From Pagrus major (lineage: Eukaryota > Chordata > Actinopteri > Spariformes > Sparidae): a DNA stretch of 64,000 nucleotides. The notes under the pieces are model-generated. The model had not been told where the DNA came from. It made no database searches and saw only the letters and a program-made list of their open reading frames with translations. The DNA lies in contig NC_133223.1 of the NCBI RefSeq assembly GCF_040436345.1, positions 4,465,847-4,529,846 on the forward strand, written 5' to 3'. Made by a program: the position numbers and the translations under genes. Position 1 is the first letter of the stretch. Each line of letters opens with the position of its first letter. Below are positions 45,781-57,563 of the stretch, piece by piece.

Positions 45781-47537
45781 CTATGCTGCATTGCATTTGC
45801 AAAAGACCAAATTGGCCAAAAGTCTGTCAGTCATTTGTGCACAATGGGGACGTAGTATGATGCCACCATGGCTGAAAACTCGCTCCACTGGAGCACTGGA
45901 GGCAGGCACTGCCAAGACTCTAATGGCCACTCGGAACAGTGAAGGAAGAGTCTTCATGTTCAATGCCCAGAGCAAAAGGGCGTTCTGTCCTTCGGCTATG
46001 TCAAGGTAGTGACTTAGCTGTAGTGCTGGAGTAGTCCCAACATCCTTTTTCTGCCTTCAGCCCTTCTCCTTCTCTAAGGTCCTCTGGCTCGTCTTCAACA
46101 AGAGGCACAGGTTGCTCAGTCTCTGCAGCATCTTGCAGGATCAATTCTGGCAAAACATGTAAAAACAATAGCAGAAACAAAAGAGTCCTTATTACCATTT
46201 GTGTTGGTGATGCAGTGTGTTAGACTGGCTCCACCCACAACAGAGAAAAGGCTGGATCCAAGGCAGCTGCTTTGAGGTAGACTGGATCTGAAAAGGGGGC
46301 AGTTATCCCATCTTGTGTCCTGGCCATTTTCACGTTGATGAAGATTCCAAGAAATCTTTTGTTCAGGGATGCCTGGAGACTTCTGACCAGGCCGCTCAGG
46401 AAACAGGAAACTTGAGGCTTCAGCTTCTCAAGGTGGTGGTTGAGGGACAAGATGGATGGAACAACAGCACTGATTGTGATGACCTTCTCCCCCTGTGTCA
46501 AATCAGTTGCTTCTCCAAATGGCTTCAAGATGTCCACCAACTGCTTCAACAGATTCCACTCCCGTGCTGTGAATGACAAGAACAGCACAGAGCTTTAGAT
46601 GATTGCACTGGAGAACTGCCTTCACTTGCCTCAGTGTTGAGTTCCATCTTGTGTTGACTGCAGCAGGGATGCCTTTCTGTTCCCCAAATTCAGCATCAAA
46701 CACATCTTTGAATGTTGTGCTTGTGTGCAGCAGTGAGCTGAGTTTTGATAACTTTGAAAGAGAAGGAGATACCACTTTTGTTTCTTTCAAACCGTCTCAC
46801 ACCACCAGCTGAAGAGTGTGCGCAAAACACTGCAAGCGCTGTTTATTTGCCATAGCAACATCTACTGTTTGCTGATCTTCCAGGGTTACGTCACACCAGA
46901 GCTCAGGGTCATCAAGATGATCTCCGTCATCGTCATCCTCTCGTTCACTGGGGAAGCACACAGTGAATGCTTTTCGCATGTTAGCAGCATTGTCACTAAT
47001 AATGTAGTCCAGTTTATCTTTTCATCACATATTGCCTCAAATTGGTCACAGATTCTTTCAGCTGTGTGTGAGCCTTTGAAGCGCTCACAGGCCAAGAGAT
47101 TGGACTTTAGCTGTATCCTCTCTGCCTCTTTCTCTATCCAGTGCACAGTGACACAGAGGAATCCCCTCATCTTTCGGTCAGACCAAATGTCCACAGTAAC
47201 TGAAACATGGTCAGTGTTGCTCAATTGAGTTTTTAATTTTGAATGTCTCTCTTCAGCGAGGTTCTCCGTTTTTGATGTCAGTGTTCTGTGACACACTGGG
47301 CTGTACTTGCTGTCAAGTACTGTCAGAAAGTGCCGAAAACTCCACAATAGACAGGGGCAAGTTGCAATCAATAAACAAGTCGGACAGTATTGTATTGGTG
47401 ATAGCTTTCTGCTGTGGATGACTCATGCTGTAATGCCCGACACGATTGTCCAGGAATTGCGAGATTGAAGGCTGTTGTGGTTCATTTGTGATGCTTTTGT
47501 TCATCTGGTATTCTTCAAATCTGTAAGAGGTAAGCAT
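45781..47537 (-). pseudogene. hAT transposase remnant, frameshifted
   Basis: Several minus-strand fragments follow hAT transposase order. 47537-47313 has the region before the core (SISQFLDNRVGHYSMSHPQQ). 47371-46886 has the start of the RNase H-like fold (HVSVTVDIWSDRKMRGFLCV). 46979-46797 ends RLQCFAHTLQLVV. 46790-46503 has the AVNTRWNST motif. 46588-46220 is the [15 protein letters not shown] region. 45975-45781 is the C-terminal dimerisation block (LAVPASSAPVERVFSHGG). At least one frameshift lies near 47030, where the expected Asp-Asn-Ala-Ala motif is in the next frame. No N-terminal BED zinc finger was seen. It cannot make a whole transposase as it stands. Confidence 0.85.
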
Positions 47538-47645
47538 ATTAAACAGATGTCAGAAAATCCCTTATAACCACAAATGAATTGTATTGAAACTACTCTTTAT
47601 TACTCATATTATTAATATCAATCTTAACATTGTGTTATGAATTGT

Positions 47646-47649
<4 letters not shown>

Positions 47650-47694
<45 letters not shown>
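47650..47694. repeat. (GT)n microsatellite inside the hAT element
   Basis: 45 bp of GT between the transposase remnant and the nested element. Confidence 0.95.
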
Positions 47695-47698
<4 letters not shown>

Positions 47699-47769
47699 CA
47701 TTACGTTACAGTTGCTGCTGTAGCAGATTGCAGCACTGGTCATGTATTGTAAAACTTATTTCGGGTTGA

Positions 47770-48403
47770 AGGGTTAGTTCGGGATTTGTGAAGTGGGGTT
47801 GTATGAGGGACTACGCACAGAAGATGGCGATCAACACACTCCCAGTACAGAGAAGCAGACAGGCTAGCAGCACACGACTTAGGCTTTACATTGCTGTGGA
47901 CGGGGTCAGCAGCTAAACGTATTTAAGTCACCTAAAAGAGGCAAACTTAATAAAATCAATGTCATTTTAAGTGTAAGCCATATAAAGAATATTTTCATTT
48001 CTTTACCTTGCCGTCAAGACAGCCCATTCTGTCAAGAAACTGAAGTTATATCGCTTGTTAATTCACTGTCTCCAGCCCACCAGCAATTTTACCTTGCAGC
48101 ACGTAGACCAGCAACTCACGTGTGTTGCGAGGTAAACTTGCTGTTTTTGTCAATGGACTCTGGTTTGCTGGAGAGTGAGAACAACGAGCAGTATAACTTT
48201 GTTTTCCTGTTGGAAAAGTCCGCCTCACAGCAAGCTAAAACGGTACACATATTCTTAATATAGTATACATTTAAACTGACCTTGATTTTATTAGGTTTGT
48301 CTTTTCGTAGGTGGCTAAAATACGCGTTGCTGCTGACTGCCATCTACTGTGTGTGATACATTGACTAACGTTATGTATAAGTACCTCATACAACCCTGCT
48401 TTG
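47770..48403. mobile_element. Nested inverted-repeat element within the hAT transposon
   Basis: The left end AGGGTTAGTTCGGGATTTGT with GGGGTTGTATGAGGGACTAC and the right end GTACCTCATACAACCCTGCT are inverted around CTCATACAACCC. Sequence near both ends includes AGATGGCGATCAACACAC and its inverted relative CTGACTGCCATCTACTGTG-like text (48337-48352), typical of a common fish short element. Confidence 0.6.
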
Positions 48404-48728
48404 ATGGATGCTGTCGGATCAAAACAACGTGGATCTAATTTGATAGGATGTTGTGCCGACAGCACACGCATAGACGCACACATATACACAATGAAAGATA
48501 CAGAGCGTTCCTTAATAACATACTTTTGAATCTTTGGGTTTTGAGGAAAGTAGCAAGTCTTGTCAAGTCAAAAGGCTCAAGTCCAAGTGAAGTCACGAGT
48601 CATTGATGTTAAAGTCCAAGTCGAGTTGCAAGTCTCTTTACATTTTGTCAAGTCGAGTCTAAAGTCATCAAATTCATGACTCGAGTCTGACTCGAGTCCA
48701 AGTCATGTGACTCGAGTCCACACCTCTG

Positions 48729-50939
48729 TCACCCAGAGACCCTGTTAGTGCCGTGTGTGTGCTTGAAGTGTGTGTACACATGCGTACCTGCCTTAGGTAC
48801 TGGTTGTAATTAAACAGATGCAAGTAACTACAGTGTTTGTACTATACAATATATAAATATAGGTCACGTTTTCCCATTATGCTGTACAGGAAAGTTTTGG
48901 AATGAACTGCAACACAGGCTTTATCATCCAACATCAGTGGCCGACTTCATCAATGTTCTTTTGCTTCAATGGGAGCAAATCGTTGTAGCCAAAATCCTGT
49001 GGAAAGTCTTTACTGAAGGGTGGAGGCTACCATAGCTGCATATTCATGGATTTTAGAATGAGATGCCTGCTTATTTTTCTTCCATGTAGTGTAAATCTTA
49101 CCTTCCTATCTTACTTTCCCAACCCCAATACAGCCCTGGCCCCACTAAGCCCATCCCCTCTGTTTTGCAAGTTCATATCTAGTGGTAGTGTGTTCCCATG
49201 CGTCAGACTGGAGGTTATGAGAGCTCTCTGCCATTTCAATGTATTATGATCCTTTTCTGTATAACAAGCCTAAAATAATTGCTACTAGTTTGCTGATGTC
49301 TTAGTAGCTTACCTGCTAGTTGGCTAGTGTTACATTGTTATTTGCTAATTTTGAAGTATTTCAATCTTGATGTTGCATTCCCCCTTGATATGATGCACAA
49401 AATTTAACTAAAGTCCAGCAGTGAAGTTGCCTCACGTGGTTCCACTCCTCTATTATCAGTGCATGCTGGCATATTAATATAGGCTCTGTGTGTGTTTAAT
49501 ACAGCCGTGCCTATAAGCTCTTTGTTAAGACTCTGTGTGACTGAAATGAGCTGTATTTCATAGTCCTAATGATGAAGTCTAATCCTCTGAGCGCACTTTA
49601 ATTTACATTGTTGAATCACATATGCCCATGCATTCCTTGTTCTGTGGACTAAAATAAAAAGGCATAGAATAAGAGATTTTTGTCTTGTCATGTCATTATT
49701 GGCTATATTATAGAAGGTGTAGGTCTATTGCGTTTCATATAACTGAGCCTACAATTAAAAATATTTATTCCTATCTCATAATTATCAGATTTTCTCTGCC
49801 TGCTCATCCCTGAGTCCAAGGACATTTGTTTATTTAAAAAGATCTAGGCTATTTAATTGTTTTACATAGGTTATTTGGGTATTTTGTTGAACATAACTAA
49901 AAAGTAGTGTAATAAGTAATATATTGCTCTACGCAGACAGTAATATTGTAAGGTAATATATTACTTCAATAATAGTAAATAGTAGTAGTTTAATAGTAGT
50001 AAAGTAATATTTAATATATCGCATTTTTAAAGTACCTTGCCCAACACTGTTGACGACTACTGATGATGTATGAGGGTGTTGAAGGGTTGTCCAATATCAT
50101 AGGGGAGATTTCAACCACTACCCCTCTTAACTCTGTTCTGATGGGCAAGGGGCACTTGAAATTGAGAAGCAAGGGTTAAAAAAAAATAATTAAAAATTAA
50201 AAATGATTAAAAGAGAGTCCCATTCGTGAAAGTTCCAAATAGCCAGATATAAAAGCTACATCAGACCTGTACACATCCTTACAACCAGAGTTGTATTTCT
50301 ACCTCCAGAACCTAATGGTAAACAGTGAGCTCTGCCTTCCAGCATCAGTGAAAAATCCCTCAATCTACGCTTAGTAGCGGCTTTATATAAATTCATATGT
50401 GGTCTGCTTTGACCCTGATGCCAAATGCTGATAGATACCTACCAGTCATCCTACAGAGACCATCTATGTCTTCAGAAACAGTGAAAAAAATCATCTTACA
50501 AGTCAATGTCAGCACTTGTTTAATTCTTGGTATGTTGGCCTTTATGTAGTCATTTTACTACAGCATGCCAAACTTTATCGTCTGGTCACAGCCAGCAGCA
50601 AACTGTACAGAAGTGAGATGCTCATGGGTTCACTGTACGCTGAAGTCACCAGATGGAGTCTGAGGTCCCTAAGGACATCCTTCTGTCTCTTGTTGCAAAA
50701 CAACAGTCCTGCAGGCAAACGTACAGTACAGTACACATATGGATACACAGTCCCCCTATAGCTGCATGATAACATTCTGTCAAAGATGCAAATACATGCA
50801 TAAACAAGGACAAGAAGAGAACACAAAGTCATGATAAGATCTGCAAACTGAGAAAGAAATGTGTGCGGGAATCAGAGGGATAGTCCCGTCTGAATCCTGT
50901 CCAGTAACAGAATGATCAGTTTTCGTAGATACTTCATCA
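48729..50939. other. Intronic, mostly unique sequence
   Basis: No exon was recognised. It holds a CNE-like block at 49440-49640 and a diverged repeat end at 49880-50055. The frames at 49046-49249 and 50516-50832 show no domain. Confidence 0.5.
49880..50055. repeat. Diverged element end (AGTAATATATTACTT ... CTTGCCCAACACTG)
   Basis: Repeated GTAATATATTACTT-like words ending AAGTACCTTGCCCAACACTG, as at the ends of a common fish element ending TTCCCAACACTG. Compare 7020-7640. Confidence 0.4.
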
Positions 50940-51252
50940 TTAAATCAACATTATGCAGAAATTGACATTTTGTGCGATTTGGCGGCCCCCCCAGTTTACG
51001 AGTGCAACAGCAATGTCATAAACAGAACTCATGACATCAGAACAATGTTATATGTTGAAAACTTGTATCTTGAAGTAAAGAACGCTGTGATCCTACCCTC
51101 TCACTGAAGTTTCATAGTGCAGAAACAAGTGATAGTTTCTGCAGAAGTGGCTGAGACAGAGACACCATTCACCCTATTACAAGTCACTGTACCATCAAAA
51201 TGATTTTGAAGCTGTTATTTTAAGGTAAAAAAGTTACGTATTGCTGCTTTAA
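50940..51252. mobile_element. TTAAAGCAACATTAT element, copy 2
   Basis: 313 bp, same orientation as 39891-40243. It shares GATCCTACCCTCTCACTGAA, AGTGCAGAAACAAGTGATAG, GTGGCTGAGACAGA and AAGCTGTTATTTTAAGGTAA. It lacks part of the block TAAATACAAATCACAGGTCT ... GTAGGTGCTGAC. Confidence 0.85.
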
Positions 51253-51919
51253 ATTCACTTCTGAGTATTCTTCTACACAGATTCAACTGTGTAGATTTTG
51301 AATATTGGCATTTTCATGAAAATGAGTTGAGAAGCTTCATAGGTTCATAGACCCTACTAACCAAGCACCGAAAAGGGTAGCCAGCCTGCCAGCCACGCTC
51401 GCAGAACTATTTTATTGACAATGTGCAGCTATTTCCAAGGGGGAAATGTTCACAATATGACCAAACCAGCATGCAGCAGCATCCAACAAGTTTACCACAA
51501 GGATAATGTTATGCCTCCAAAGCAACAGAAATAACTTACCAGGTGAACAAGCTCAAACTCACGTTACATTTGCAGTGAAGGAATGCAACAAAATGCAGGG
51601 GAATCTGCTTCCATCCAGTTGTCAGATAGGCCTTACTCAACTCTAAGGCAAATGTATATATTTATATATAAATTCATACTGCATAAGACTACTACATACT
51701 AAAAAACTGTGAACAGCATACTGTGTTGTTGGTAGGTAGTATTTAGTAGGTGGTTCTGAATACAGTCCTACTGTAGCACAGTGTTGATGAAATGGCTAAT
51801 CAGTGTTCTCAGCCAGTTTCTTACTGTGCACATCATATAGAGAGAAACCAGCTGTGTCATTTAAGCTCACATTATTAATAAAATGTCCTGTGGCAGCTGT
51901 TCGGTGCACAACTTTTGCA

Positions 51920-52050
51920 CTTGTTGCCATGAAATTTGGTGGACATTCATGTTCCACAGAGGATGAAGCTGACTTAAGTGATCCCCTGACTTTTCCTCTA
52001 GCACCACAATGATGTTGCGTTTTTGAGTGAAATGTTTGGACCATATTGAA
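51920..52050 (+). repeat. Common fish interspersed repeat fragment
   Basis: CCATGAAATTTGGTGGACAT, TCATGTTCCACAGAGGATGA, GTGATCCCCTGACTTTTCCT and CTAGCACCAC, followed by TTTTGAGTGAAATGTTTGGA, is a recognisable dispersed-repeat consensus. Confidence 0.6.
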
Positions 52051-52225
52051 TTATTGTTGTGAAAATGGGTTCAGACTTTCACATTGACCACATGATATTT
52101 ATTATCATTTTTTTGACCATCAAGTCAAAATTGTACTTTGTCCCATTCTAATGTAATTTTTCCTCAGCTGAACTCTGTGTTTAGTAATAATTTCCATATG
52201 TTAGCTAACATACTACGAATTGAAA

Positions 52226-52444
52226 CTAAACCAACATACACTAAATACTAAATTGCATGTAACCATAAAAATACAAACTCTTTGTGCCATGTCCCTCACT
52301 GGAACTAACCCAAGGATTAAAGTGACTACCACCTTCAAAATTGATTAATACTGAAACATAGGCTTCTTTATTTTTCTCTGCGTGTTCTCTAATGTATAAA
52401 TTATAAGGCTCGGCGGAGGAAACACCACTCTGCTTCATACTAAG
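52226..52444 (+). mobile_element. GGCTCGGCGGAGGAAACACC repeat, short form
   Basis: Shares both ends with 56892-57563: TACAAACTCTTTGTG near the left and AGGCTTCTTTATTTTT, GGCTCGGCGGAGGAAACACC and GCTTCATACTAAGG at the right. About 450 bp of interior is missing here. Confidence 0.7.
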
Positions 52445-54189
52445 GTTATGTTTTTATTATATTTATTTATTTAACAGAGAAAATACATATACAGTAGGCT
52501 TTGTTACATTCAAATAAAATACAAGTTCTTGTCCCCAGTTGCACACAATAAAACACTGTAATGCAAGTATAAAGACAAATAATGAAAAATGTCTTATATT
52601 CAGGCCTCTACAGTATACTCTACATTCTGCTTCTGTTTTGTTCCATACATGTTGTTTGGATCTTGAAACATTGGGGGCTTCGCCAAACCCAGGAATCTTT
52701 GGATTTTCATCCAATAATTACACTATTTTCAAGTTATTTTTGATACCCTCTTTTTCTTCAACTATTCAGAAGCTGTTTTGATGTCTCATCTGTCTGTCAT
52801 ACTCCTCACCTTGACGCCTCAGTCTGTCCCGTCCTGGTCATAAAAAGGATACAATCAGCATATGTCAACTATAATCTTGACTTATTAATTTGATTCTACT
52901 TCACCAACCTGAGCCTGTAGATGAGATAACAGTGCTCTCATGCACTTTGCTCTTGTTCAGACTTAACTTTATCAAACATACTGTATGTTCCGAACTTTTG
53001 GCCTTGCAGGCAATCTTTTAAGTGGAATCTACAGTGCAGGGCAGTAGAAGCATAAGCCCTTTTTATTTGAATTGAAAAGGCCTCGCTCAGGGAAAAAATA
53101 GATTGTGGCATATGGCTGGGAGGAGAGTTAAGGTGGCACAGGGCACTTGGAATCTCTTCAGTCAGTCAGCCAGACAGTCAGTCAAACAGACACGATGTCA
53201 GAGCCAAGTGACCCAAACAGGACTTGGCAGGGAGTGTCTGGGGACTGTCACTCTCTACCTCCAACCTGTTCTATGAAGATGGTTGAGACACTGAACAGCC
53301 TTTTCACAGATTGCTACCATGGAGGTGGCCCAGAAGCCTCAGAGCACCTTGAAATCCAAGTGTGCATCCATGTTTTTTTTATGTCTAAATGGTCCCACTC
53401 ATGTTTTGTTAAGCATGTGTTCATGCCCATTTGTTTGTTTTTGTACTGGTAAATGACCATTAAATTGCATCATTAGCCTGGCCACTACTCTCCAGTTTGC
53501 CATCTCTTCCTGCTTTTGTGTGATTGCAGCAAATATTGACTTTGGAGAATGCCTGTCTCTCTTCCAGCATCAGAAGGCCGGTGACTTAGCAATGGTCCAA
53601 TAAAGAAAAACAATGCTGTTCTCCATGGCAGGGCTCTGGGAGTGGCAGCTGGTCAGAGAGTCTGCTGTGAAAAAACATCAGATGCACCTGTTTCTGGACA
53701 AGATCGCTTTTCTCTGCTTTACAAGTTCCTAAAGACAAAGTCAAGTCATTGTATTTGTAATTTTGAGCCTCTTTTATTTTCTTCATCTCTTGACTTAGTG
53801 GCCTTACATAGTACCACATGTTCACATAATGCTCAATTCTAAAAGAATATTTGCTGAAGATGCAACATAAAGGCATTGTTCAGTTGCATATGTCCCCAGT
53901 TGTCAGAAGACATACTCATGTGATGAGAGGGATTAACTTGTAGATAGAGAGGCTGGCAAATAAACTGAGCTACTGTGGTCCAATACTCTCTCAATAGTAT
54001 TAATCCCTCAGTTTTAAGTATGCTGGGCTCTGACAGGCATCCCACCTCACAGAAGACATACAGTACATTTGGAGCGAAAAACAGTGTTACTAATATTCAC
54101 TATAATAAGTTTATAAGGATGGCAGGGATTCATTCAAGTGTGTTTGTTTGCAACATTGTAATCAGTGCCTTTATCCAACACATTCTCAT
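52445..54189. other. Intronic, no gene seen
   Basis: No exon or strong repeat was recognised. There is a short CAGT-rich patch at 53159-53185. Confidence 0.5.
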
Positions 54190-54584
54190 TAGAGCTCAAC
54201 TGATATGTTGGCTGTCTCATATTATAGGTTGATATCAGTTGGATATATTGGTGTTTGCTTACATGTTTTCTGATATGTGCTGATATGAAAACCGTTTATA
54301 CTTTTTTTATATAGAGAGATTATAATGCAGAAAATGATTCTTGGGGTAATTTATAATTATTAAATTCCCAGTGAGGTTTATTGTTTTAGTGCAGTGATGT
54401 AATCATAGACTGTAAAGTTTATCGTTAAACTGCTTCTGTTACATATCTTTCTCAAATGTGTTTGCCAACCACATTTGAGGGATCATTGCAAAGCCTGTAT
54501 ATAAAGTGGACAATATAATGATATTTTAAGTTTTCTCAATACTATGGGTATTGGCCCTAAAATCCAGTATCAGTTGGGTTCTTA
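54190..54584. mobile_element. Non-autonomous element (TAGAGCTCAACTGATAT ends)
   Basis: The left end TAGAGCTCAACTGATATGTT and the right end ATCCAGTATCAGTTGGGTTCTTA (inverted) match imperfectly. The interior has reiterated GATATxxGCTGATATG words and GGTATTGGCCCTAAAATCCA, as in a common fish hAT-like element. Confidence 0.6.
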
Positions 54585-54830
54585 TCCTCATACCTAAACA
54601 CCTGAAAACGCTGATTGCCAGTGACTTCCACAACAACATGACCCCTGTAGCAAACCAGCGACAGGCGTACCAGACCTTCATTGTATCTTCCCAGTTTGGT
54701 TAGGTTCAGGCAAGAAAAACGACTACATTAGATTTAGGAAAACACTGTGGTTTGGGTTAAAATAACTGTGTTACTTATGTAGACTCAGTTCCAAAATTAC
54801 CTACATTATATACATAACTTCAGTGAGGCA

Positions 54831-54872
54831 ATGTGATTGTGATTTTGGGCTATATAAATAAAATTGATCTGA
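54831..54872 (+). mobile_element. L2-like LINE 3' tail fragment
   Basis: TGTGATTGTGATTTTGGGCT followed by ATATAAATAAAATTGATCTGATT is a familiar fish LINE 3' end. Confidence 0.6.
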
Positions 54873-55429
54873 TTATATACGTGACATGGATTTAATACGT
54901 TAGTAAGTTAGAATAACTCAATGTTCTGGTTTCACACTGGAAGCGAACAGCGGTCCCCTGGGTGATATTCCTGTGTTTGTTTCCTCCTCCCTATGTAGAC
55001 TTGTTGTCTTCATACTACTTTGCCTGACTTCCTTCTTTTTTTGCCGTAATAATTGCCACAGCCACTAGAGGTCGCAGCCGAACAAGAAACGTAAATATGG
55101 GTCGTAATAAGCAGCTTTCACAGTCAACCTGTGTGGTTGTTTTTCTAAGAGGACGGGATGCTTTTATCCCAACAGGATATGGAGATGTATTTTGGTATTC
55201 ATGGTCAGTAAGAGTCTTAACCTTGGCAGGTATTTATTTTATTCCTTCTCATTCCCGTCTTATCCCGAACTGTCAGCTCCGGGGAGATGGGGCAGTGACT
55301 CTTATCTCCACAGCTCTCCTCTATCAAACTAATTGGCTGTGCATGTGAATCCACATTTTTTATGTTTGTGTGTATGTGAGTATTTGTGTGTGTGTAGGTG
55401 TTTTCATGCATTGCATTTGTGGCTTCAAG

Positions 55430-55690
55430 TCATTTGCATTATTACCACCTTTCTTAATATAGCCTGCCAGAGTCATAAGATTATGCAATTATGGCAGTGT
55501 GTCAAATTGATGAGAGAGACTTTTACGCATGATTCTCCCTCAACCAAATTGTTCAAGCGCCACAGGCATTGTGCAGCTTTAGTCAATTTAATTACAGCAT
55601 GATGATTATTAAAATGCCAAACATGATGGTGTGTGAAGAATCTTGTTTCCTTATTGTGGAAATGAGCAGTCACTTGGTTCATTTTCAGGT
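55430..55690. promoter_or_regulatory. Candidate conserved non-coding element
   Basis: A repeat-free, AT-rich block with dense homeobox and C/EBP-like words (AGATTATGCAATTATGGC, GTCAATTTAATTACAGCATG, ATGATTATTAAAATGCC). It has the texture of vertebrate developmental enhancers; conservation is not tested. Confidence 0.3.
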
Positions 55691-56891
55691 GTGATCAGAC
55701 TGATGTGTTTGAGTTTCATCTCACAACGTTCAGTCTGAACTTTGACCTGTAAGGGATCATGGCTTGATGTCCAATGTCCAGCCTGTCTGAGACAGACAGT
55801 GGGACTGAAATTTAATTCAAGAGGTATTGATTGTTTTTATCCTTGTGTATATAATTGCACAAGAAATTCATTCAATCAGCAAAGAATGGAAGATGCTGCT
55901 TGGCTGAAGTGACTGCAAGGACAATGAAGAGGGAATTCGTCCAACTTACACTACATTTTGCTTTGCTAATTGTGGTCAGACCGCACCATTAGTTTGAAAA
56001 TGATCTGATTTTACTGCTTTGGAATGCCTGAAGATGATACTGTATGTACAGCTCCATCTCACTTCTTAATAACAGACATCTTTCTAATAGAGCTGATAAC
56101 TTTGAGGGTATCATTTTGGTTTATTTCTGCTTTTTGTGTATTGGACCCTGAATCTGTATCAGAGCCATTTAAAAGAAAGGTTTGTTCTCTGGGGCAGAGT
56201 GACATGAGATCTAGCAACATTAAGCCTCTGTGTAAAAGCATAAGCCTCATTGCAAGAGCAATTATTATTATTAAGATTCACAACATGTTGGAAGTAAATG
56301 ATGGAAATAAACCTCTGAATGGAGACAGCACAATGGCCTCGCATGACACAAACGGTATAATTACACTAATGCAAAAGTGGTGTTTTCATCATTAGATTTC
56401 TTGCAGATGCCGACTCATACGAGTCAAATCTTTTTTTCCAGAATGTCTCACATTGAGACATGCATCTCTGTTTTCTGGTGCTTTCTATTCTTTCTCACAC
56501 TCATTGTCAACAGTAAGGATGGAAATGGTTGTGACAATGGTTTATGATATTTATTTGAATAGATAGGAAAGGTCAATTTGAATGAGGAAACTCAGGAAAA
56601 CTGGGACAGTTTGCTTCAACTGTATAAGAAGAGTTTTTACATCAGAACTTCCAGCTGTTCCTGCAGTGCTGACCATCCAACCATCAGCATACCCCGACTG
56701 TGTGTGGCCAGCTGATGGGTACTGAGTACGGTGTATATGTAATTTGATATCTTTTCTAATTTTAAAAGTTTGACTTGGAGTGATTTTATTAGTGATTATT
56801 AAGTTATTTTTTGTGTTGATTTGTTGATGTTATGATGACTCCTTGGACTATATTGTGTGTCCTTACATATCCTCCTCCTCATAAGCCATAT

Positions 56892-57563
56892 TAAACCAAT
56901 GTAAACTAAATACTAGACTTCAGGTAACCACAGCAAAAATACCAACTCTTTGTGTATTAAATGTTGGCAATGTACGTTTTCACAAACAACGGATATGATG
57001 CAACTTTACGTTTCTTTGGTTTCAATTTTCAATTTTATGTTGTGACACTGTGCTTATGCTGTGGTTAGGTTTAGGCACAAAACACATTTGGTTAGGGTCA
57101 GGAAAAGACCAAGTGTTGGCTCAAAATACCTGGTTTTGTTGTCACAAAGCAGGCTGGACATGTCATGACTTCTTGTTAAAAACACAGATATGTCACCACA
57201 AATATGGCTAGAAAGAAAAAGGTTTTCTTAAAAATATCCAGTGATGTGACACTTACAAATTTTGAAACACAATCTCAAACTACAGTCACTGGCATGGCAG
57301 CCCTGTTGCCTAGATGCAACTCCACCACCATCCCCTCCACCTCCACCTCACAAGGAACGTACTGTAGAAATATCTATTGTACATATAACATGGACAATTT
57401 GGATGTCACATTAACTGCATTTCAACATCTTATTCTGGCCACTGGGCTGATGTAACTACCAGCATTAAAATTTGTAGCAATAGCCTTCTTTATTTTGTCT
57501 GTGTTCCTTGTGTAGAAAATAAATGGCTCGGCAGAGGAAACACCACTGCTTCATACTGAGGTC
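56892..57563 (+). mobile_element. GGCTCGGCAGAGGAAACACC repeat, long form
   Basis: 672 bp with the same ends as 52226-52444. The interior has GTTAGGTTTAGGCACAAAAC and TTGGTTAGGGTCAGGAAAAG, words typical of fish repeats. The 83-aa frame at 57204-57455 is inside it and is not counted as a gene. Confidence 0.65.

Larger units (their letters stand above)
45141..48728. mobile_element. hAT-family DNA transposon with CAAGTC subterminal arrays
   Basis: The left end CAGAGGTGGGACCAAGTCAT and the right end (reverse complement CAGAGGTGTGGACTCGAGTC) share an 8-bp terminal inverted repeat, CAGAGGTG. Just inside each end are 150-190 bp arrays of CAAGTC / GACTTG / CGAGTC words. Flanking 8-mers CCACGTAG and TCACCCAG agree at 5 of 8 positions, consistent with a decayed 8-bp target duplication. 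The minus-strand transposase remnant and a nested element (47770-48403) lie inside. Confidence 0.85.

Noticed and set aside
45781..47537. A domesticated hAT transposase gene
   Set aside because: The frame is broken at least once, and the element keeps its own inverted ends, so a decaying transposon is the simpler reading.
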